A stretch of 64,000 nucleotides of DNA from Stictocephala bisonia (lineage: Eukaryota > Arthropoda > Insecta > Hemiptera > Membracidae), in the NCBI GenBank assembly GCA_035578905.1, contig JAQJVL010002210.1, positions 50,136 through 114,135 of the forward strand, in the 5' to 3' direction. The position numbers and the translations under genes were made by a program. The notes beneath the pieces were generated by a model. That model saw only the letters and a list, made by a program, of their open reading frames with translations, was not told the DNA's origin and searched no databases. Of the stretch, positions 11,928 to 24,689 are shown piece after piece; the first letter of the stretch is position 1, and each line of letters begins with the position of its first letter.

Positions 11928-12471
11928 TTAGAGATGTTTTAGGAAATTCAAGGTTATTATTTGAGCTGTATGATCTGGGAGGCCTGTTTGAGCTACCTTA
12001 GTAATAATTTCATTTTGCTGCAGATTGGTACATACCCAGTCTATTGATGTTGATGAGGTTAATGTTGTTCTTGTTGCCGGAAGTTTATGTCTGGTAATGT
12101 TATAGCATGCTATCAGGTCTGTGATCTTTTTACTATCATTATTTTCTTGCAGGATGTCTACATTTATGTCTCCCACTATCACTATTGGTTTCTCTGTGGT
12201 TAGGCCATCATTTATCATTATTACTTGAGAGATGATTCAGTGCTGCATCAAGGTTTGTACTAGGTGGTCGGTAAACTCCTAATACTAGACAAAACATCAG
12301 TGCATCTGACAGGACGGTTTTGTTTGTAAATTCATTTTCTACCTCACATGAGCTCACAGTATTAAGGATTGGCTTAGAGGCTTTATAGAAAGTCTCAAGG
12401 TGTTCTCTTGCTATTCTTGCTTGCTCACTCAGTTTATCAGAAAGTCGATTTGAGGTCATTTGGTTTACCAA
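11928..12471 (-). pseudogene. LINE APE-type endonuclease remnant
   Basis: Two overlapping minus-strand frames (12471-12208 and 12218-11928) hold the C-terminal half of an apurinic-like endonuclease: VLGVYRPPSTN, VIVGDINVDIL, SIDWVCTN and LPDHTAQIITL, matching the GD.N.D and SDH motifs of Jockey/CR1 endonucleases. The N-terminal half, with the catalytic N and E blocks, is missing, and a coiled-coil segment abuts it. The copy therefore suffered an internal deletion as well as frameshifts. Confidence 0.75.
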
Positions 12472-12561
12472 ATCGTTTTTAATTTTTACTTCTTCAAGGG
12501 TTTTCTACTACCTAACATCATTGTTTCTTTAAAGAGTAAAATTTTTGTGTTTATTTGCTCT

Positions 12562-12809
12562 TCAATTTGTTTCATTTTTTCTCTTAAGAGTTGAATTGCA
12601 TGACAAGAGATCCCAATTCACCTGCTTTGAGAATTGGAATTTTTCAGATTCAGCTTGCTCAATCAAATCATTTTCGAGCTTGTGTTCGCCGTCCAATTTA
12701 TTCTTCAAATGACTGAGTTCAGCTTGAAGCTTATTGTTTTCAACTGTAAGGGCCTTGATAAGTTCTTCTTTCGCTACTATTTTGTCTTCTAGTTCTAGAT
12801 GGTACTCAG
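12562..12809 (-). pseudogene. LINE ORF1-like coiled-coil fragment
   Basis: The minus strand encodes a heptad-rich stretch (LELEDKIVAKEELIKALTVE, then NNKLQAELSHLKNKLDG) typical of the coiled coil preceding the endonuclease in CR1-like LINEs. The frame continues upstream into hAT terminal sequence at 12810-12900, which creates a false proline/glycine-rich start; that part is not LINE protein. Confidence 0.55.
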
Positions 12810-13633
12810 CAGGGCCGTAACGACCACCGGGGCAACCGGGGCACCGCCCCGGGGCCCCTGAGCCTAGGGGGCCCCGAAGGGGCCCCCGATAGAGGGGCAT
12901 AATTGCATACTACTTCCGAAAAACGTATTTTTTATATATTTAAAAATCAACGAAAATTTTATAATAAAAATGTAAAAAACTAGAGACTGAATTTTGAACT
13001 TAAAAAATATACGATAAAAATATTTTTAAGACAAATAAGCTTATACAAAATCATAAAGAAATATAATTTTCTTACGTCAATAATTGTTGCTCGGGAGTGA
13101 GTCATTGCCCAGCCGGATGTTTGAGATAAACGATAAACATACTACAATGGTACAATGGTGTTCAACAGCGCATCAAAGAAAAATCTCCTCACGCATACTT
13201 TGTGCACTGTGCCGCTCATAACCTTAATCTTGTGTTAAAAGATGCTGTAGAAGGAAACAGGGTTGTCAGTCAGTTTTTTGAAACCGTCCAAAACGTTTAC
13301 AATTTCTTCGGGCACAGCATCGTCCGATGGGAAGATCTAAAATCAATGTACGACAGTGAAAACCAGCAAAGCATTGCAAACGTAACGCTGAAATCTTTGA
13401 ATCCAACGCGATGGGCTGGCAGGCACGATGCAGTTTATGCGTTAAAACAGAGGTTTGGTGATGTGATAAGAAGCCTCACTCGCATTGTTTTGACGTCAAA
13501 AATAAGCAAAGAGAGAAACGAGGCACAACAGTTAAAGAACAAACTTGAAACCTTTGAATTTGTTTTGCTTTTAGTCGTGCAGTGTGAGGTTCTCGGTGCA
13601 CTGAACATCGTATCCAAGGCCCTATACTGTGTG

Positions 13634-14302
13634 GGCCTATCCAAGTATACTGTGTGGGAATAATTGAGGGAATCGTTTATTTTAATTCACAGTAAAAAAA
13701 TATTTCAAGAAGCATGTCTCAAACATTATTTTGAGAATCTTTTTCCATTAATGCTCCCAGCAAATGTACACTAAAAATTAATAAGGCAAAAAAACACCAT
13801 CTTCATGATAATATAGAGAATTTGTTTCAATAGTAAATACGGTAACTAAAAGACTATATACTGCTTAGTAAGTGGGCAAATATAGCTGATTGTAACATTA
13901 AAACAGCATATTTACCCACCCGCCCACCCCAATACAGGTACTGTGATATGACCCACCCGTACACGTACAGTGGTATTATGGATGTATCATTATACCGCAG
14001 TCGGTGGTAAACGTAAAGGGTATTTGAGTATCCATTACTCTCAATAACCTTACACGTACGGTGGTATTGATCCACCCACCCACCCACACACGTACGGTGG
14101 TATTGACCCACCCGCCCACCCATACACGAACAGTGGTATTGACCCACCCGCCCACCCATACACGTACAGCGGTATTGACCCACCCACCCACCCATACACG
14201 TACAGTGGTATTGACCCACCCACCCACCCATACACGTACAGCGGTATTGACCCACCCACTCACCCATACACGTACAGTGGTATTGACTGTACCGAAACTT
14301 TG
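13634..14302. mobile_element. Insertion within hAT carrying a minisatellite
   Basis: This segment separates two collinear parts of the hAT transposase, so it is a later insertion. It begins with a repeated TATACTGTGTGGG motif and includes the 36-bp array at 13913-14287. No transposase or clear inverted termini were found, so its class is unknown. Confidence 0.5.
13913..14287. repeat. 36-bp minisatellite (first copy of family)
   Basis: About seven units, each built from CACGTACAGTGGTATTGACC followed by a run of CCCAC/CCAC repeats; the first units are degenerate. Because 36 is a multiple of three, all frames stay open and give false repeat proteins. The same unit occurs in inverse orientation at 25984-26215. 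Confidence 0.85.
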
Positions 14303-15289
14303 GACCTCTCATCAGCAAACAAGCTTCTGGGAGAGGCATTGCTAAAGGTGACAGAGATGCGAGGGAATTTTGAAGGATTCTTGGCAAAAGTGATAAATAT
14401 TTGTAAGGTTTGGGGCATAACTCAGAACTTCAAAGAAGGAAGGTTAAAAAAGCCAAAAAACATTTTGATGAACTATGTCAAGATGACGGCTAGTTGATCC
14501 AGAATCTTGCTTCAGAGTGACAGTATTTCAACCCCATGATTTGACACTCTCTTCACCCAGTTAGACCACCGCTTCCAAGGAATGCAATCAGTTTTGGGAT
14601 ACCAAGTGATTCAACCAGACTACTTGGCAAATGCCTCCAGAAGATGAAATTCACAAGAAAGCCAGTGATTTGTTAACAAGTTTTCAAATGATGTTTCTCA
14701 CAGTTTCCCTTCTCAGTTGTGTAGTGTTAAACAGACATCCAAAAGAAGCTTGTGAAACTGAAAACTGTAAAAGAATTTGCGGAACTTTTGATTGTTGAGC
14801 ATAGTTCGCTTTCTTCGACTTATCCTGATGTGTGCACAGCGTGCATTATGTACTTAACAGTGCCTGTAACAGTTGCTAAAGCTGAACGATCTTTTCCTAA
14901 ACTTAAATTAATAAAAAACTAACTTAGAAGTACAATGGCACAAGAAAGACTAAGTAGTTTGACACTACTCTCATCGAAATGACAGAGCTCAAAAAATTAA
15001 TTTTGATAAAGTTATTGATGACTTTGCCTGCTTGAAGGCTCATAGAAGGAAACAAATGTTCCAGTAATCAAATAATTTTAAAGTAATTAAACAAGTTTAT
15101 AATTTTGTAATTTTGGAATCTTTTTTTAATCTGTTAAAAAATCAATTTTTATCTTTTGAAAAGTGTAATAATCTTATTTTGTATAGTATTAAAAAAGTAA
15201 ATGAGTATTTATAAAACTTTCAAAAATGTTTTTTATAACCTTCATAAAATTATTTTTAAAAATTAGTTAGTTATTAATAGGAAACAGAA

Positions 15290-18200
15290 TGATATAGGGG
15301 CCGGGATTTTTTAAAAACCCACCTTTTTAACATAAAAAAATGGTAAAAGGAACTAAAAGAAATTACCCATATTGTTATAGAATTTTTAATGAAAATTGAC
15401 GCTTTTGGGTGGCGCGCGAGAAAAGGTATTAGGGGGGGCCCCCCAAACCCAAAGCCGGGTCTTGCCCCGGGGGCCCCTTTAAAAATTTTAAAACCCTTTT
15501 TAAACGGACCCCCTTTGGTACCTTTCAGATTTTTTAATTTTTTTCCCATGTGAAGTTTTTTTTTTTGAGTTGTAAAATTTCCGGGCAGTTGGGGAAATTG
15601 CATTTCCAATTATTTTCGGGCAAAAGGGTTTAAGAGATTTTTTTAAATGGTCCGGGGGGCTATCGGGATTTTTGGGGAAGGTTTTGTATTTTGGTTTCAA
15701 GATTGTCAATGTCTGTTTTTAAAGGGGTTTTCCCCCAGGTCTTCTTACACTTAAAAACATACCCCTTTTAATTAAATTCTTTTCTTTGGGGGTTAAAAAT
15801 TAAAAAAAATTTTTGGGGTTTTGGGGTCAAAACCAGTTTAAAGGGGCATCTTGGAATGATACCAAAAAAAATTTGGCAGGGGTCCAAAGAAAGGAAATAT
15901 GGCCGGGTATTAAAATTCCCCGATATTCCCAAAATTCCACAGGGGGGGTGTCTAGGCTTTTAGGGTCGGGGGGGGGGGGGGGGGGGGGGGGGGGGAAGGG
16001 CCAATATGGATTTTAAAAAAAGCTGTTTAGTAGATTACAGGTGAAGTTTATAATTCTTTGTCAAAGATAAAAATGTGTATATTATGTTTGATTTAGATGA
16101 GCTAACCAACTGCTTTGTCAGATAGTGAAAAAAAAAAAAATTTGCATTTTGTCAAAAAAACATAGGCCTCATACTCATTGTTTAAGGGTGGCAATCAAGC
16201 CCCCGGGTGTCAATTCCCGTTCGGGCTGTATTGGCTGTAGGTCAGAGGGGTTAGGGAAAAGGCTTCCCACGGTTTTTTTGGGGTCAATGGTCAAGTTACA
16301 GGTGGCCAAGCACCCCTTTTACCCCCAAGGGCTTTTAATGATATGGTAAAATTAATCACTTTTAAATTGTGACTGGGGCAGTGACGTCACTGTTTTTGGG
16401 GTTAATTTCTTTGGGTTAGTAATCCATGAAAATAATATTTCAAAATTTTTTTAAAAAATTCTTAAAAGGGCCCTTTATAAGTTTTAAAAACCAAAATAAG
16501 TGTTTTACAAAATACATAAAAAACAGAAAGTAAATTTAATATAGTTGTGGGGAAGTGTTATGCTTGAATATTGAAAAGTCTTTAACTTTGTTTTAATCTT
16601 ATATTTTTAACTAGGCTTTTAGTTTTCCCGGTTTTTAAAATTTAAATTTTTATTTTTTAAATTTTCCTTTGATAAATTTCCCCTTGAAGTTTCCCAATGA
16701 AAACATTTTGCTTATTACTTAAAACCAGGTGTTTCCCAAATAAGAATTGTGGGGGGAAGTTGAATAATTTTTTTTTTTGGATTAAAAAAAATTTTTAAAA
16801 ATACACACTTTTCTTGGAGTTCACTTTACTGTGACTGTAGTCGGGGTTCAGGCTAAGTTGGGGATGGCATTAGCATTAAAAATTAGAACCAAAAAGGTTT
16901 TTAAAGAACTAAAATTCTGATGTTTAAAATTTAAACCCCCAATAAAAATGCATGTTTTAAAGCCCTAGATGAAGTCCACATGCCCCAAAATTACAACCCT
17001 TTTCTTCCCGAACAAAAATTTGAACGATAAAGAAATTGTCCTTGAATAGGGTAATGAAAAAGTATCGAGAATTTAATTCGGTTCAACTTTAAAATGCTCG
17101 TTTACTTTTTGCCACTTTCAAGGAAAAATTTGTATAGGTTCGGCAAGAAGATCAAAAAGCTTTTCAAACTATCAAAGTAGAACCTGCAGACATCAAACCC
17201 TGGAAACCCAAATGAAAAAAATCTTAATGTCGCCGGGCCAAAAAAAAGGGAAGATTTGGCCTTGATTAAATCTTTTTCCCAATTTTTTCCTGAAGCAACC
17301 GGGGTTTGAAACCCCTCATCAGACATTTTTATAAGGGTCGGGGCAAAATATGAGGGTTATTTGGGCTCAAAAAAAGTATCAACAATGACATTCAAAAAGA
17401 ACTTAAAAAAAAAAAAAAAAGGACCCGGGGGGATGAATCCTTTTGGAAAACACTTTTAAAAGGGGAAAAGGGGGATACTTCTTGATTGGATTAGAAGGCT
17501 TTAATTTTTTTTGTTTTGGAGATTTATGATCTGAGAGTTGAAAGGGTTTAACTAAAAAAACCCTATGCCTCTATATATATATTATATATAAAATTTTTAA
17601 AAAATTTTAATATATTATAAAAATAAAAAATATATATATATCTGGACCTGGGGGTTTAAAAGCAATAGTCAAGATTTTTAGTTTCTTCCCCAAAAATTTT
17701 AAATCCAACAGTGGCTGTGACTTGGAAAATTAGGGAGATAAAACTCTCATTTTTTCCTTTTTGATTTGTTTAATTTTAGGGTTAGGCTACAAAATTAAAA
17801 CCTTCACAGGGGAAATTTTTATTGTTTACAAATAAGAACTAAATAAAAGAAAAATTAAACAGATTAAATTTGGGGAAGATTCTGTTAGAAATAATTTTAA
17901 AAGAAATGGGTATTAGACGTTTACATTTTTTTTAAAACCCTTTAAATTAATATAAACAGCCCAAAAATAAATTTTTTTTCCTAATAAAGGCTCCCCCTTT
18001 TTATTTGAAATTAAACCTCTTAAATTTAATGAAATTTTCCCCACAAAAACAATTTCCCAAATAAAATTTTGTGAGATTTTCCCTTAAAATTAAAAAAAGG
18101 GTTTTGTGAAAACTTAAATAAAGGCCTCTGTAAAACCCAAAAGGGGGGGAAAAAAATGTTTTATTTTTAAGGGTTTTTTTTTATTTTATTTAAAATTTTT

Positions 18201-21200
18201 TTACCCTTAATAAAAAAACTGTGCCCTTTTCCAAAAATTTTTGGGAAAAAGAAAAATTTTTGAAACTTAAAAAAAATAAAAAAATATGGTTTTTTCCCAT
18301 GAAAATAATAGTCGGGAAAACCCATGCCCGGAAAACTTGTTTGGAAAAACACTTTTGAGAAAAAACTGCAAACCCATTTAAAAAACATCTACGGGGGAAA
18401 TCCCCTCAGCCACAATATCATAAAGACAAAAAGGACCCTTTTGGGAAAGCTGAAGGTTTTGCTTTTGGGTTTCTAGAACATCTTTGGGATTTTTTTGTTA
18501 AGCTCTAAAATTAAAAGTTCCTTAGGCCATATTGGAAGGGGGAAAAAATTTCCCTTTCTGATAGCCCCTTTTAACATTGACAACGGGGGCCCCCTTTAAA
18601 CACCAAATATTTTTCCTATAGCCTTTTTGATTGTGTATGCACACAACCCTTATAATTTCAACGCTAAATTGGCATTTTTAAAACCCCCGTAAAAGGGGTT
18701 TGAGGGCTAAAAACCATATTTTCAACCCTTTAATTTTTGAAAGTAAATTGTAATATGTAAAAAAAATTTAATAAATGAAGCCCCCTTAAAAATCATTGCC
18801 TGGTTTATTTGGTTCCCCCAGGGCCCCATTTTTAAAGACCCTTTTTTGGCTCTTTTTTATGGGGGGTTCATTTGTAATAATTATGACTCATTATTTAAGT
18901 TCCGGCAAAAATCTTTTTCCCAAATGCCAAAAAATCCCCCAAAGCCCTTTTAAGGTGGATGCGGCCGCCGGATTGGGGACAGACTAAAATTTTTCGATAA
19001 AATCATAGCACTTTTTGGCTTTAAAAAATTTGGAGCAAAATGGAGGCTCGTTAGGGGTGCTTTGGCATATTTCAAAAGGGCCTCCCCAAAACTCTGTAGT
19101 TTTCTTTTTCAAAAAAGGCCTTTTACCCCCCTAAACGGGGCCCCTTACTTAAAAACTTTTCAAATCAAAAGGGCTTGTCAACCCCACAGGGCGTTTTAAA
19201 CCTTCTTGAGTGTTGGAAAATGGAGCCCGGTTTTCCCTTGTTCATCCCCGGGCTGTCCCTTTAAGGGCGAAGCAATCCAGAGTCAAAACCGGGGAATTTC
19301 CACATTTTCCCAACTGAAAACAAGATAAAAATTTTTTTCCTGGTTTTTTTGGGGCCAAGATTTTTAAATGGCCTTTTATTATTATTATTATTATTTTTAC
19401 ATAAAAAAAGTTTTAAATGTTTTGGTAAAAAAATTTTAAAATTAGGTTCTGTACCACCTTTTTCATTTCAAAAAACCCTATAAAAGTTTGTCACAGTTCA
19501 AATTTAGTGATAGGGGTTACGAAAACCCGGTATCAGTTTTAAAATACAAAATTCTCTTAAAGGATATTTATTACACCTGTGTAACCCTGACTTAGAAAAT
19601 TTATGAAAACTACGGTAGAACCCAAAAAATTTTTTTTACTAGGGTATTTTTTTTCAGTTTTAAAATAAATGTAGGGATCATATTTAAAAAAACAAAATTA
19701 CTCCGGGAAAAGGTCCAAAATTTGAAACAATTACTAAGTATTACATATTGTTGTTTTAGCCGATTTGATTAAAACTTTAAATGGGTTTTAGATTAAAAAC
19801 AAATTACAAATTTTTAAATAGGATCCAGGGGTTCCAAAAAAGTAAAAATTGGGAATCAAGGGGAACCCCCATAAAAATACCACCCTTACATCTTTGGGGG
19901 ACGCCCCAAAAAGCCTACAAAAAAACCCCCATTTTGCAATTATTCTTATTTTTAAACACCTATAATATTTGGGTATTTTAAAAAATTTAATTCCATTTTG
20001 ATATACTTTTCCCCGTGATAAAAAAAAGGGCTTGGGTTAAAAATTTTTTCAAAAAATTTTGGGGGTATTTAAAAAACATATTAAAAATGAAACTATATAT
20101 TTAAATAAATATATATAGTTTTATTTTTAATTTGATTTTGAAAATATATGAAGTAAAATTTTATTAAACGAAAAAATAACAAAATAATAAAAAAATCAAT
20201 TACCCCCATTTTGGCATCCCCCAACTCACTTTAAAAAAAAATTAGTACTAAAAAAGCTCAAACAAAAGTTCTTTTAAAAACAGTTTTTTTAAAAAAATAT
20301 TAAATTCCAGTATTTTTTAAAAAACAGAATTCATTTTAAATAAAGAAGGGGGTGTTTTTTTTGGGATTTTTAAAAAAAATAAGTTTGGAGGCATTTTAAA
20401 TTAACATTAAAGTTTGTTAAACATGTTAATTAACATTGTAAGATAAGTATAAAACGTCTGTAATTATTTAAAAAAAAAATTTTTTAGAAATTCATAATTT
20501 TTCCCGCTACCCGGCCCTTTTTTTTAAAAAAAATTAAATTTTATATTTTTAGGGAAAAAGGAATGCTTTTATGTTTCTTTTCCCGTTTTTAAAAATGTCC
20601 AAACGGGTTTTTGGGAAAAATTTTGTGGGAAAATGTTCAACCCAAAGGAACTATGTTCAAACCCGTTTTTTCAGGTTCGATTTCTTTTTTTGCCCAATTT
20701 TATTTTTAAACAAAGTATTGAAAAATGTTTGTTCCCCACAAATGTTGTACAAAAAGGGAAACAAGATTTTTAAAAAAGGGGCTTTTTTTGGGCTAAATTT
20801 TGGGAAAATGTGCCAACCCCGGGGGGCCCAAAAAGCCAAAAAAATAGCCACAAATCATTTTTTTTCTTTTGAAGAATTATTTCCCATGGCCCCCAAATTC
20901 CCAAGAAAAAAACCCCCCCCCAAATTTTTAAATTCTTTTTTCATTTTTCCCAAGGCCCCCTATCACTTCTTAAAAATTATTCAAACCCTCATTCCTATAG
21001 ACTATTGATCCCTATGGGGTAGAACAAATTTTCGGGAAGAGTAAGGGGGGAAAAACCAGAACAGTTCAAGGTAAATATTACGATAAAAAGATAAAAAGCA
21101 TCTTTTGCCCAGGTTTCCCGGAACCCTATGCTTTACTCTAACATGTGTAAAAAAGCCCCGGGAACCCCTTGGGAAAAAAACGTTAGGCCAATTTAATTTT

Positions 21201-23690
21201 TTTTTCCCAAAGTGTTTCATTTTCCCCCCTTTCTAAAGGGTCTGGAGTAAACAAATTTTTTAAATGGTTTTGGGTTTTGTATGTATGAAAATAAAACCCT
21301 TTAATATAATACAAATTATATTGCCCCACCACACCACCAAACCCGTTCATAAACAATACTTTTAAAAACAATTGGGTCATTAAGGTTTGGGAAAGCATCT
21401 TTTGTTTTGAAAGGGTTTCTCATAAATTTAAATTTTTTTGTATCGGGTCCCAGGGAAAGTACACTCCCTCAATGTACTTATTTGGGTTTAAGTTGGTTTT
21501 TATCTTCGAAAAATCATACTCTTTGAACTTCAACGGGTTTATATTTCTTCAGTTTTGGGTTGGGAAAACTGTTGAAAACACGGGGAAAAATTTATGTGTA
21601 AAAAACCTTTCTTCACAACTCAATTTGCCGCACAGTTTCCATTTTTTCAAGCATTGCTTTCAATTTTTTTTTTCCCAAACTAGCGAATATTTTTTGTATA
21701 AAGATCCTTGGGCAACTTTCAAATTTTTAAAAACATTCAAAATGTGTAAAAAAATTTCTAAGCCCGGCAAAAGTTTTGCATAACCCGATAAAAATCAGGG
21801 AATTTTTTGCTCTTAAAATAAACTTTTCGTGTTTTTCTGTATTTTATTAAAAAGAAATATTCTTATTTCATCAGCAAATTAAAAAAAACTTTTTGGGGAA
21901 AATTGGTTTCCTTGGTTTCGAAAAGGGGGCCAAGCAAACCCTTTTGGGGGCAAAAAAAAACGGTTTCTTTGGGCTCACAAACTTTCCCCAAACCCCTGAA
22001 TAAAAATCCCTGGGAAAAAAAATGAAAGGGATTTAGGGGGTGACTCAATAATGGGTTCGTCAAATACATTTTAAAAAAGGCTCAGTTGCATTTTCCCTTC
22101 ACTCCCAAAAGTAAAATTCCTCTCTTTGTTTTTGGAAGAGGGGTGTTCATTTGATGTTTTGGCACTATCTTAATTATCACCCCAGCCATTTAACCATTTT
22201 TGTGCCCGGGCCATCGATCGAAGGGGCCTCCATCAGTAGCTAATCCAAAAACTTTTAAAACCCCAAATCTATTTTCATTTTTAATAATATAATCTTTGAA
22301 AAGATTAAAAAAATCGGTTTCATTGTTATTTTTATGTTAAAATTCCTCGGACAAAAAATTAAACCTGACCCTTAAAATTTACGGTAAAGGGAAAAAAGTT
22401 TAACAAGAAAAGATTTTTTCATTTAAATCTGTACTTTCGCCCTACTTTGTAAGGGCAAACTTTTTCTTAATTTCAAATGGGGAAACAAATTTTTAAAGAG
22501 GGGCATATTTCAAAAAAATTTTCTTTCAACCCCTTTCCCTTTTTAAAACTGAGAAAATTGATAATAAAAATTAAAGTTATTTGTTTGGCTGTAGTCTCCC
22601 AAACATTATGCTAAACATAAACAGTTTTTTGCAGGGAGGCATGTTTCATTTCCCCTCCCCAAACATTATAAAAAGGCTTTCTGACCTAAAAAGCAAAAAG
22701 CCCTTCTGTTATACTATATAGTATAACAGAAGGTCTATGTTAGCAACAAGCAGAGAAACAGCATATGAAGCCATGGATATAAACTATGGGTTTTAGCATT
22801 TAGTTTAGTTTTCTAATTTCATAACTGATTTGTTGAATTGAAAATTTTTTTTCTGAGTAGAAAAGGTTTTTTTTTTCCCATTTGAAGTAAAAAAATAAGT
22901 TTTAATTTTAAACGGGAGTTTAAAAATTTTTTTCCACATTTCGGGAAGGCGGGGCTCCGTGGACCCCCCTTTGGTAGGGTTAGGCAGACCCCTGGGGTTT
23001 CCGGGGGGAAACGCCCCTCTTTGAAAATCTCTGGGGGCTAAAAAAATGCATTAAATTACATTAAATAAAATATTAATCTTGGGTACATTAGTACTAAATT
23101 AACATAAGTATTTAAATTGTAATTGCATTTAAAAATTAAAAATTGTTAAAGGAAAAAATTAAAATTTTTTTAAATTTAAAAAATTTTAAAATTTTTTTAA
23201 AAATTTAAAAAAACGTAAGTAAGGTAAATTTTTTTGGGGTTTTTGGGGCCCACAACATACATAATAGGGGGTAATGAATTGTTACCCCAGAAAATAACAG
23301 AATTGACTATTTTGTTTTGTTTACCTTTTCGTCAAAAATTCACGAAAATGGGGAAAGGGAAGCCTAAAAAAGGGGGACTTTCAGGAAAGTGGAACCCCCC
23401 AACCCTGGGAGTTTTGTCTAAATTTTTGTCTGGGAAGATGAGAAAGGGGGAAAAACGCAAGGCCCAATTTTGGTTTTGGGGGGAGCCCGGGGTTTGGGGC
23501 GGGACTGTGTTGTGCCTGTCGATTTTTGGCAAAAGGCGGATGGGAAAAAGTTTTAAAAATAAAGAAAGGCTCGGCGGGGCCCCCAGGAAAAATCTATTTT
23601 ATATTTGGGGTGGGTTTAAATCGCAAAAAAACCCAAAATTAATTTAAACAAAAGAAACCAAGGGGCCCCGGTTAACCGAAATCGGGTTAA
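15290..23690. other. Anomalous homopolymer-inflated region (probable poor consensus)
   Basis: Almost every base class appears in runs: GGGG, CCCC, TTTTT and AAAAA strings of 3-8 follow each other, unlike the sequence on either side. A pure G run sits at about 15967-15995. The edges fall inside two otherwise recognisable transposons (the hAT right end and the second Tigger left end), so the noise is not a biological insertion boundary. Cleaner patches occur at 16015-16120 and 22690-22850. No reliable gene can be called, and the open frames within (for example at 20571-21008, 21472-21783 and 23234-23647) match nothing I recognise. Confidence 0.7.
22702..22733. repeat. Perfect 32-bp palindrome
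   Basis: CCTTCTGTTATACTAT is followed directly by its exact reverse complement. It lies in one of the cleaner patches of the anomalous region and could be a fused pair of inverted termini. Confidence 0.7.
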
Positions 23691-24687
23691 CTGAAACCCG
23701 GGCCAACCGAAATGGTTCCGTAAATAATTATAAGTACAGTACGTAATACAGTAATAACAAAACCAAACACTATAAGTACAAAACTGAACAACTAATTTCA
23801 CATAACGTCAGTTTTCCACATCAAAACATAGAAACTGCGGCAATAACACCATTCACAATTCAAGCAGCTGATGAGACTGTAAAAGTAAACAAATTTCGTA
23901 AATAACACAGTACTGTATTATGTCAAGCGAATTCTGAAAACGATTAAGGGAATTCCAAAGGCATTTAAATGTGAATTGATTCATTGGCTTTCAAATAATA
24001 TTGAAATGCCTATGTTTGGTCTGCATATAACAATTATATTAAGTGTATGAACATCGTCGTATGCATGGATTGTCACTGATGATTCTGATGAACTTTCTGA
24101 CCAAGTTAGTGTAGAGGCAATGTTACATCTAGCTAACAACGCAGCAAAAAATAAAGCAGACGACATGGATGACGGAATCAGCAAAGTGACACCTGACGAC
24201 GGATTTAATGCATTAGAGGAAAGTCAAACTTTACTGTATGGTCCAGACACAGACATTTCAATAGAGATCAGTTTTTAAACAAGTAAATTACAACCACTTT
24301 TGGTATTAATTTAGGTTGCCCTAAAATTTGTGGAAAAATGCAGCGAATCGACGCCTACTGACGTTTTTCTAATTAAAAGGTGGCGGGACATCGCCGCTCG
24401 CAAACAATGCCAAGGACTTACGAAAACCAAACAAAAATCACTGATTTCTGTAATACTTAATGTACAATGCTGTAGTAACTTCACTTGTTCAGTGTGAACG
24501 TTCTAACCCATTATAAAGTTTTTTGTAGCTCAAATAAAATACTGTATTATATAGATATTCTTTGTAAATTCATTTTTCCTACACACCATATTAATAGGCT
24601 ATGTTTAACATATGACGGTTTAACCAAAAAATTGGTAATCCGAAACGGCACTCCCCCCTTTATTCGGTTAACTGTGGTTCTACTGTA
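23655..24687 (+). mobile_element. Second Tigger/pogo-like element, internally deleted
   Basis: The right end, reverse-complemented, reads CAGTAGAACCACAGTTAACC, ends at 24685 and is followed by TA. The left end near 23660-23720 contains the matching CGGTTAACCGAAAT and GGTTAACTGAAACC blocks, but its outer bases are corrupted. The interior has only the transposase C-terminus. The GGTTAAC/GGTTCTACTG termini are of the pogo/Tigger type, and it is a different family from the 5.9-kb copy. Confidence 0.7.
23930..24480 (+). pseudogene. Tigger transposase C-terminal remnant
   Basis: The + strand gives SVEAMLHLANNAAKNKADDM, GFNALEESQTLLYGPDTDIS and, after a stop and shift, FLIKRWRDIAARKQCQGLTK followed by KTKQKSLISV. 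This resembles the acidic region and the final helix with K/RQ-rich tail of Tigger transposases. The DNA-binding and catalytic portions are absent. Confidence 0.6.
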
Positions 24688-24689
24688 AT

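Larger units (their letters stand above)
9660..12809 (-). mobile_element. CR1/Jockey-like LINE, 5' part cut by a hAT insertion
   Basis: The element reads on the minus strand from a coiled-coil region at 12809 to a 3' tail at about 9660. The tail carries AATAAAGAATCTGAATCTGA, a short terminal repeat typical of CR1-type LINEs. The coding order is coiled coil, endonuclease remnant, reverse transcriptase, C-terminal domain. A ZMYM1-type hAT begins at 12810, so the 5' end would resume after about 15485, inside unreliable sequence. It belongs to the same family as the + strand copy at 32.24-34.26 kb. Confidence 0.8.
13190..15080 (+). pseudogene. ZMYM1-type hAT transposase remnant
   Basis: The first block (13190-13632) reads VHCAAHNLNLVLKDAVEGN, then NPTRWAGRHDAVYALK and FEFVLLLVVQCEVLGALNIV, standard for the middle of ZMYM1-type hAT transposases. 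The sequence is interrupted at about 13632 and resumes near 14303 with LDLSSANKLLGEALLKVTEM. A final block around 14855-14960 gives YLTVPVTVAKAERSFPKLKL, the hAT dimerisation domain. Stops and frameshifts separate the blocks and the N-terminal zinc finger is not seen. It is a dead copy. Confidence 0.8.
12810..15485 (+). mobile_element. hAT transposon, ZMYM1-like, inserted in the LINE
   Basis: The left end starts CAGGGCCGTAACGACCACC, followed by a GC-rich stretch of CCGGGG/GGGGCCCC blocks to about 12895. A similar GC-rich block at 15430-15478, read in reverse complement, marks the right end but is blurred by homopolymer noise. The 8 bp before the left end (GTACTCAG) would be one copy of the target duplication; its partner cannot be confirmed. 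Transposase fragments lie between, interrupted by a 0.65-kb insert with a 36-bp minisatellite. Confidence 0.7.

Noticed and set aside
12812..12900. Proline/glycine-rich start of a protein on the minus strand
   Set aside because: It is translated hAT terminal sequence fused to LINE coiled coil.
13854..14387. Glycine/tryptophan or histidine/threonine repeat proteins on both strands
   Set aside because: They arise from the 36-bp minisatellite, whose length is a multiple of three.
20571..21008. 145-codon open frame, and others at 21472-21783 and 23234-23647
   Set aside because: They lie in the homopolymer-inflated region, are rich in F, K and P from base runs, and match no known domain.
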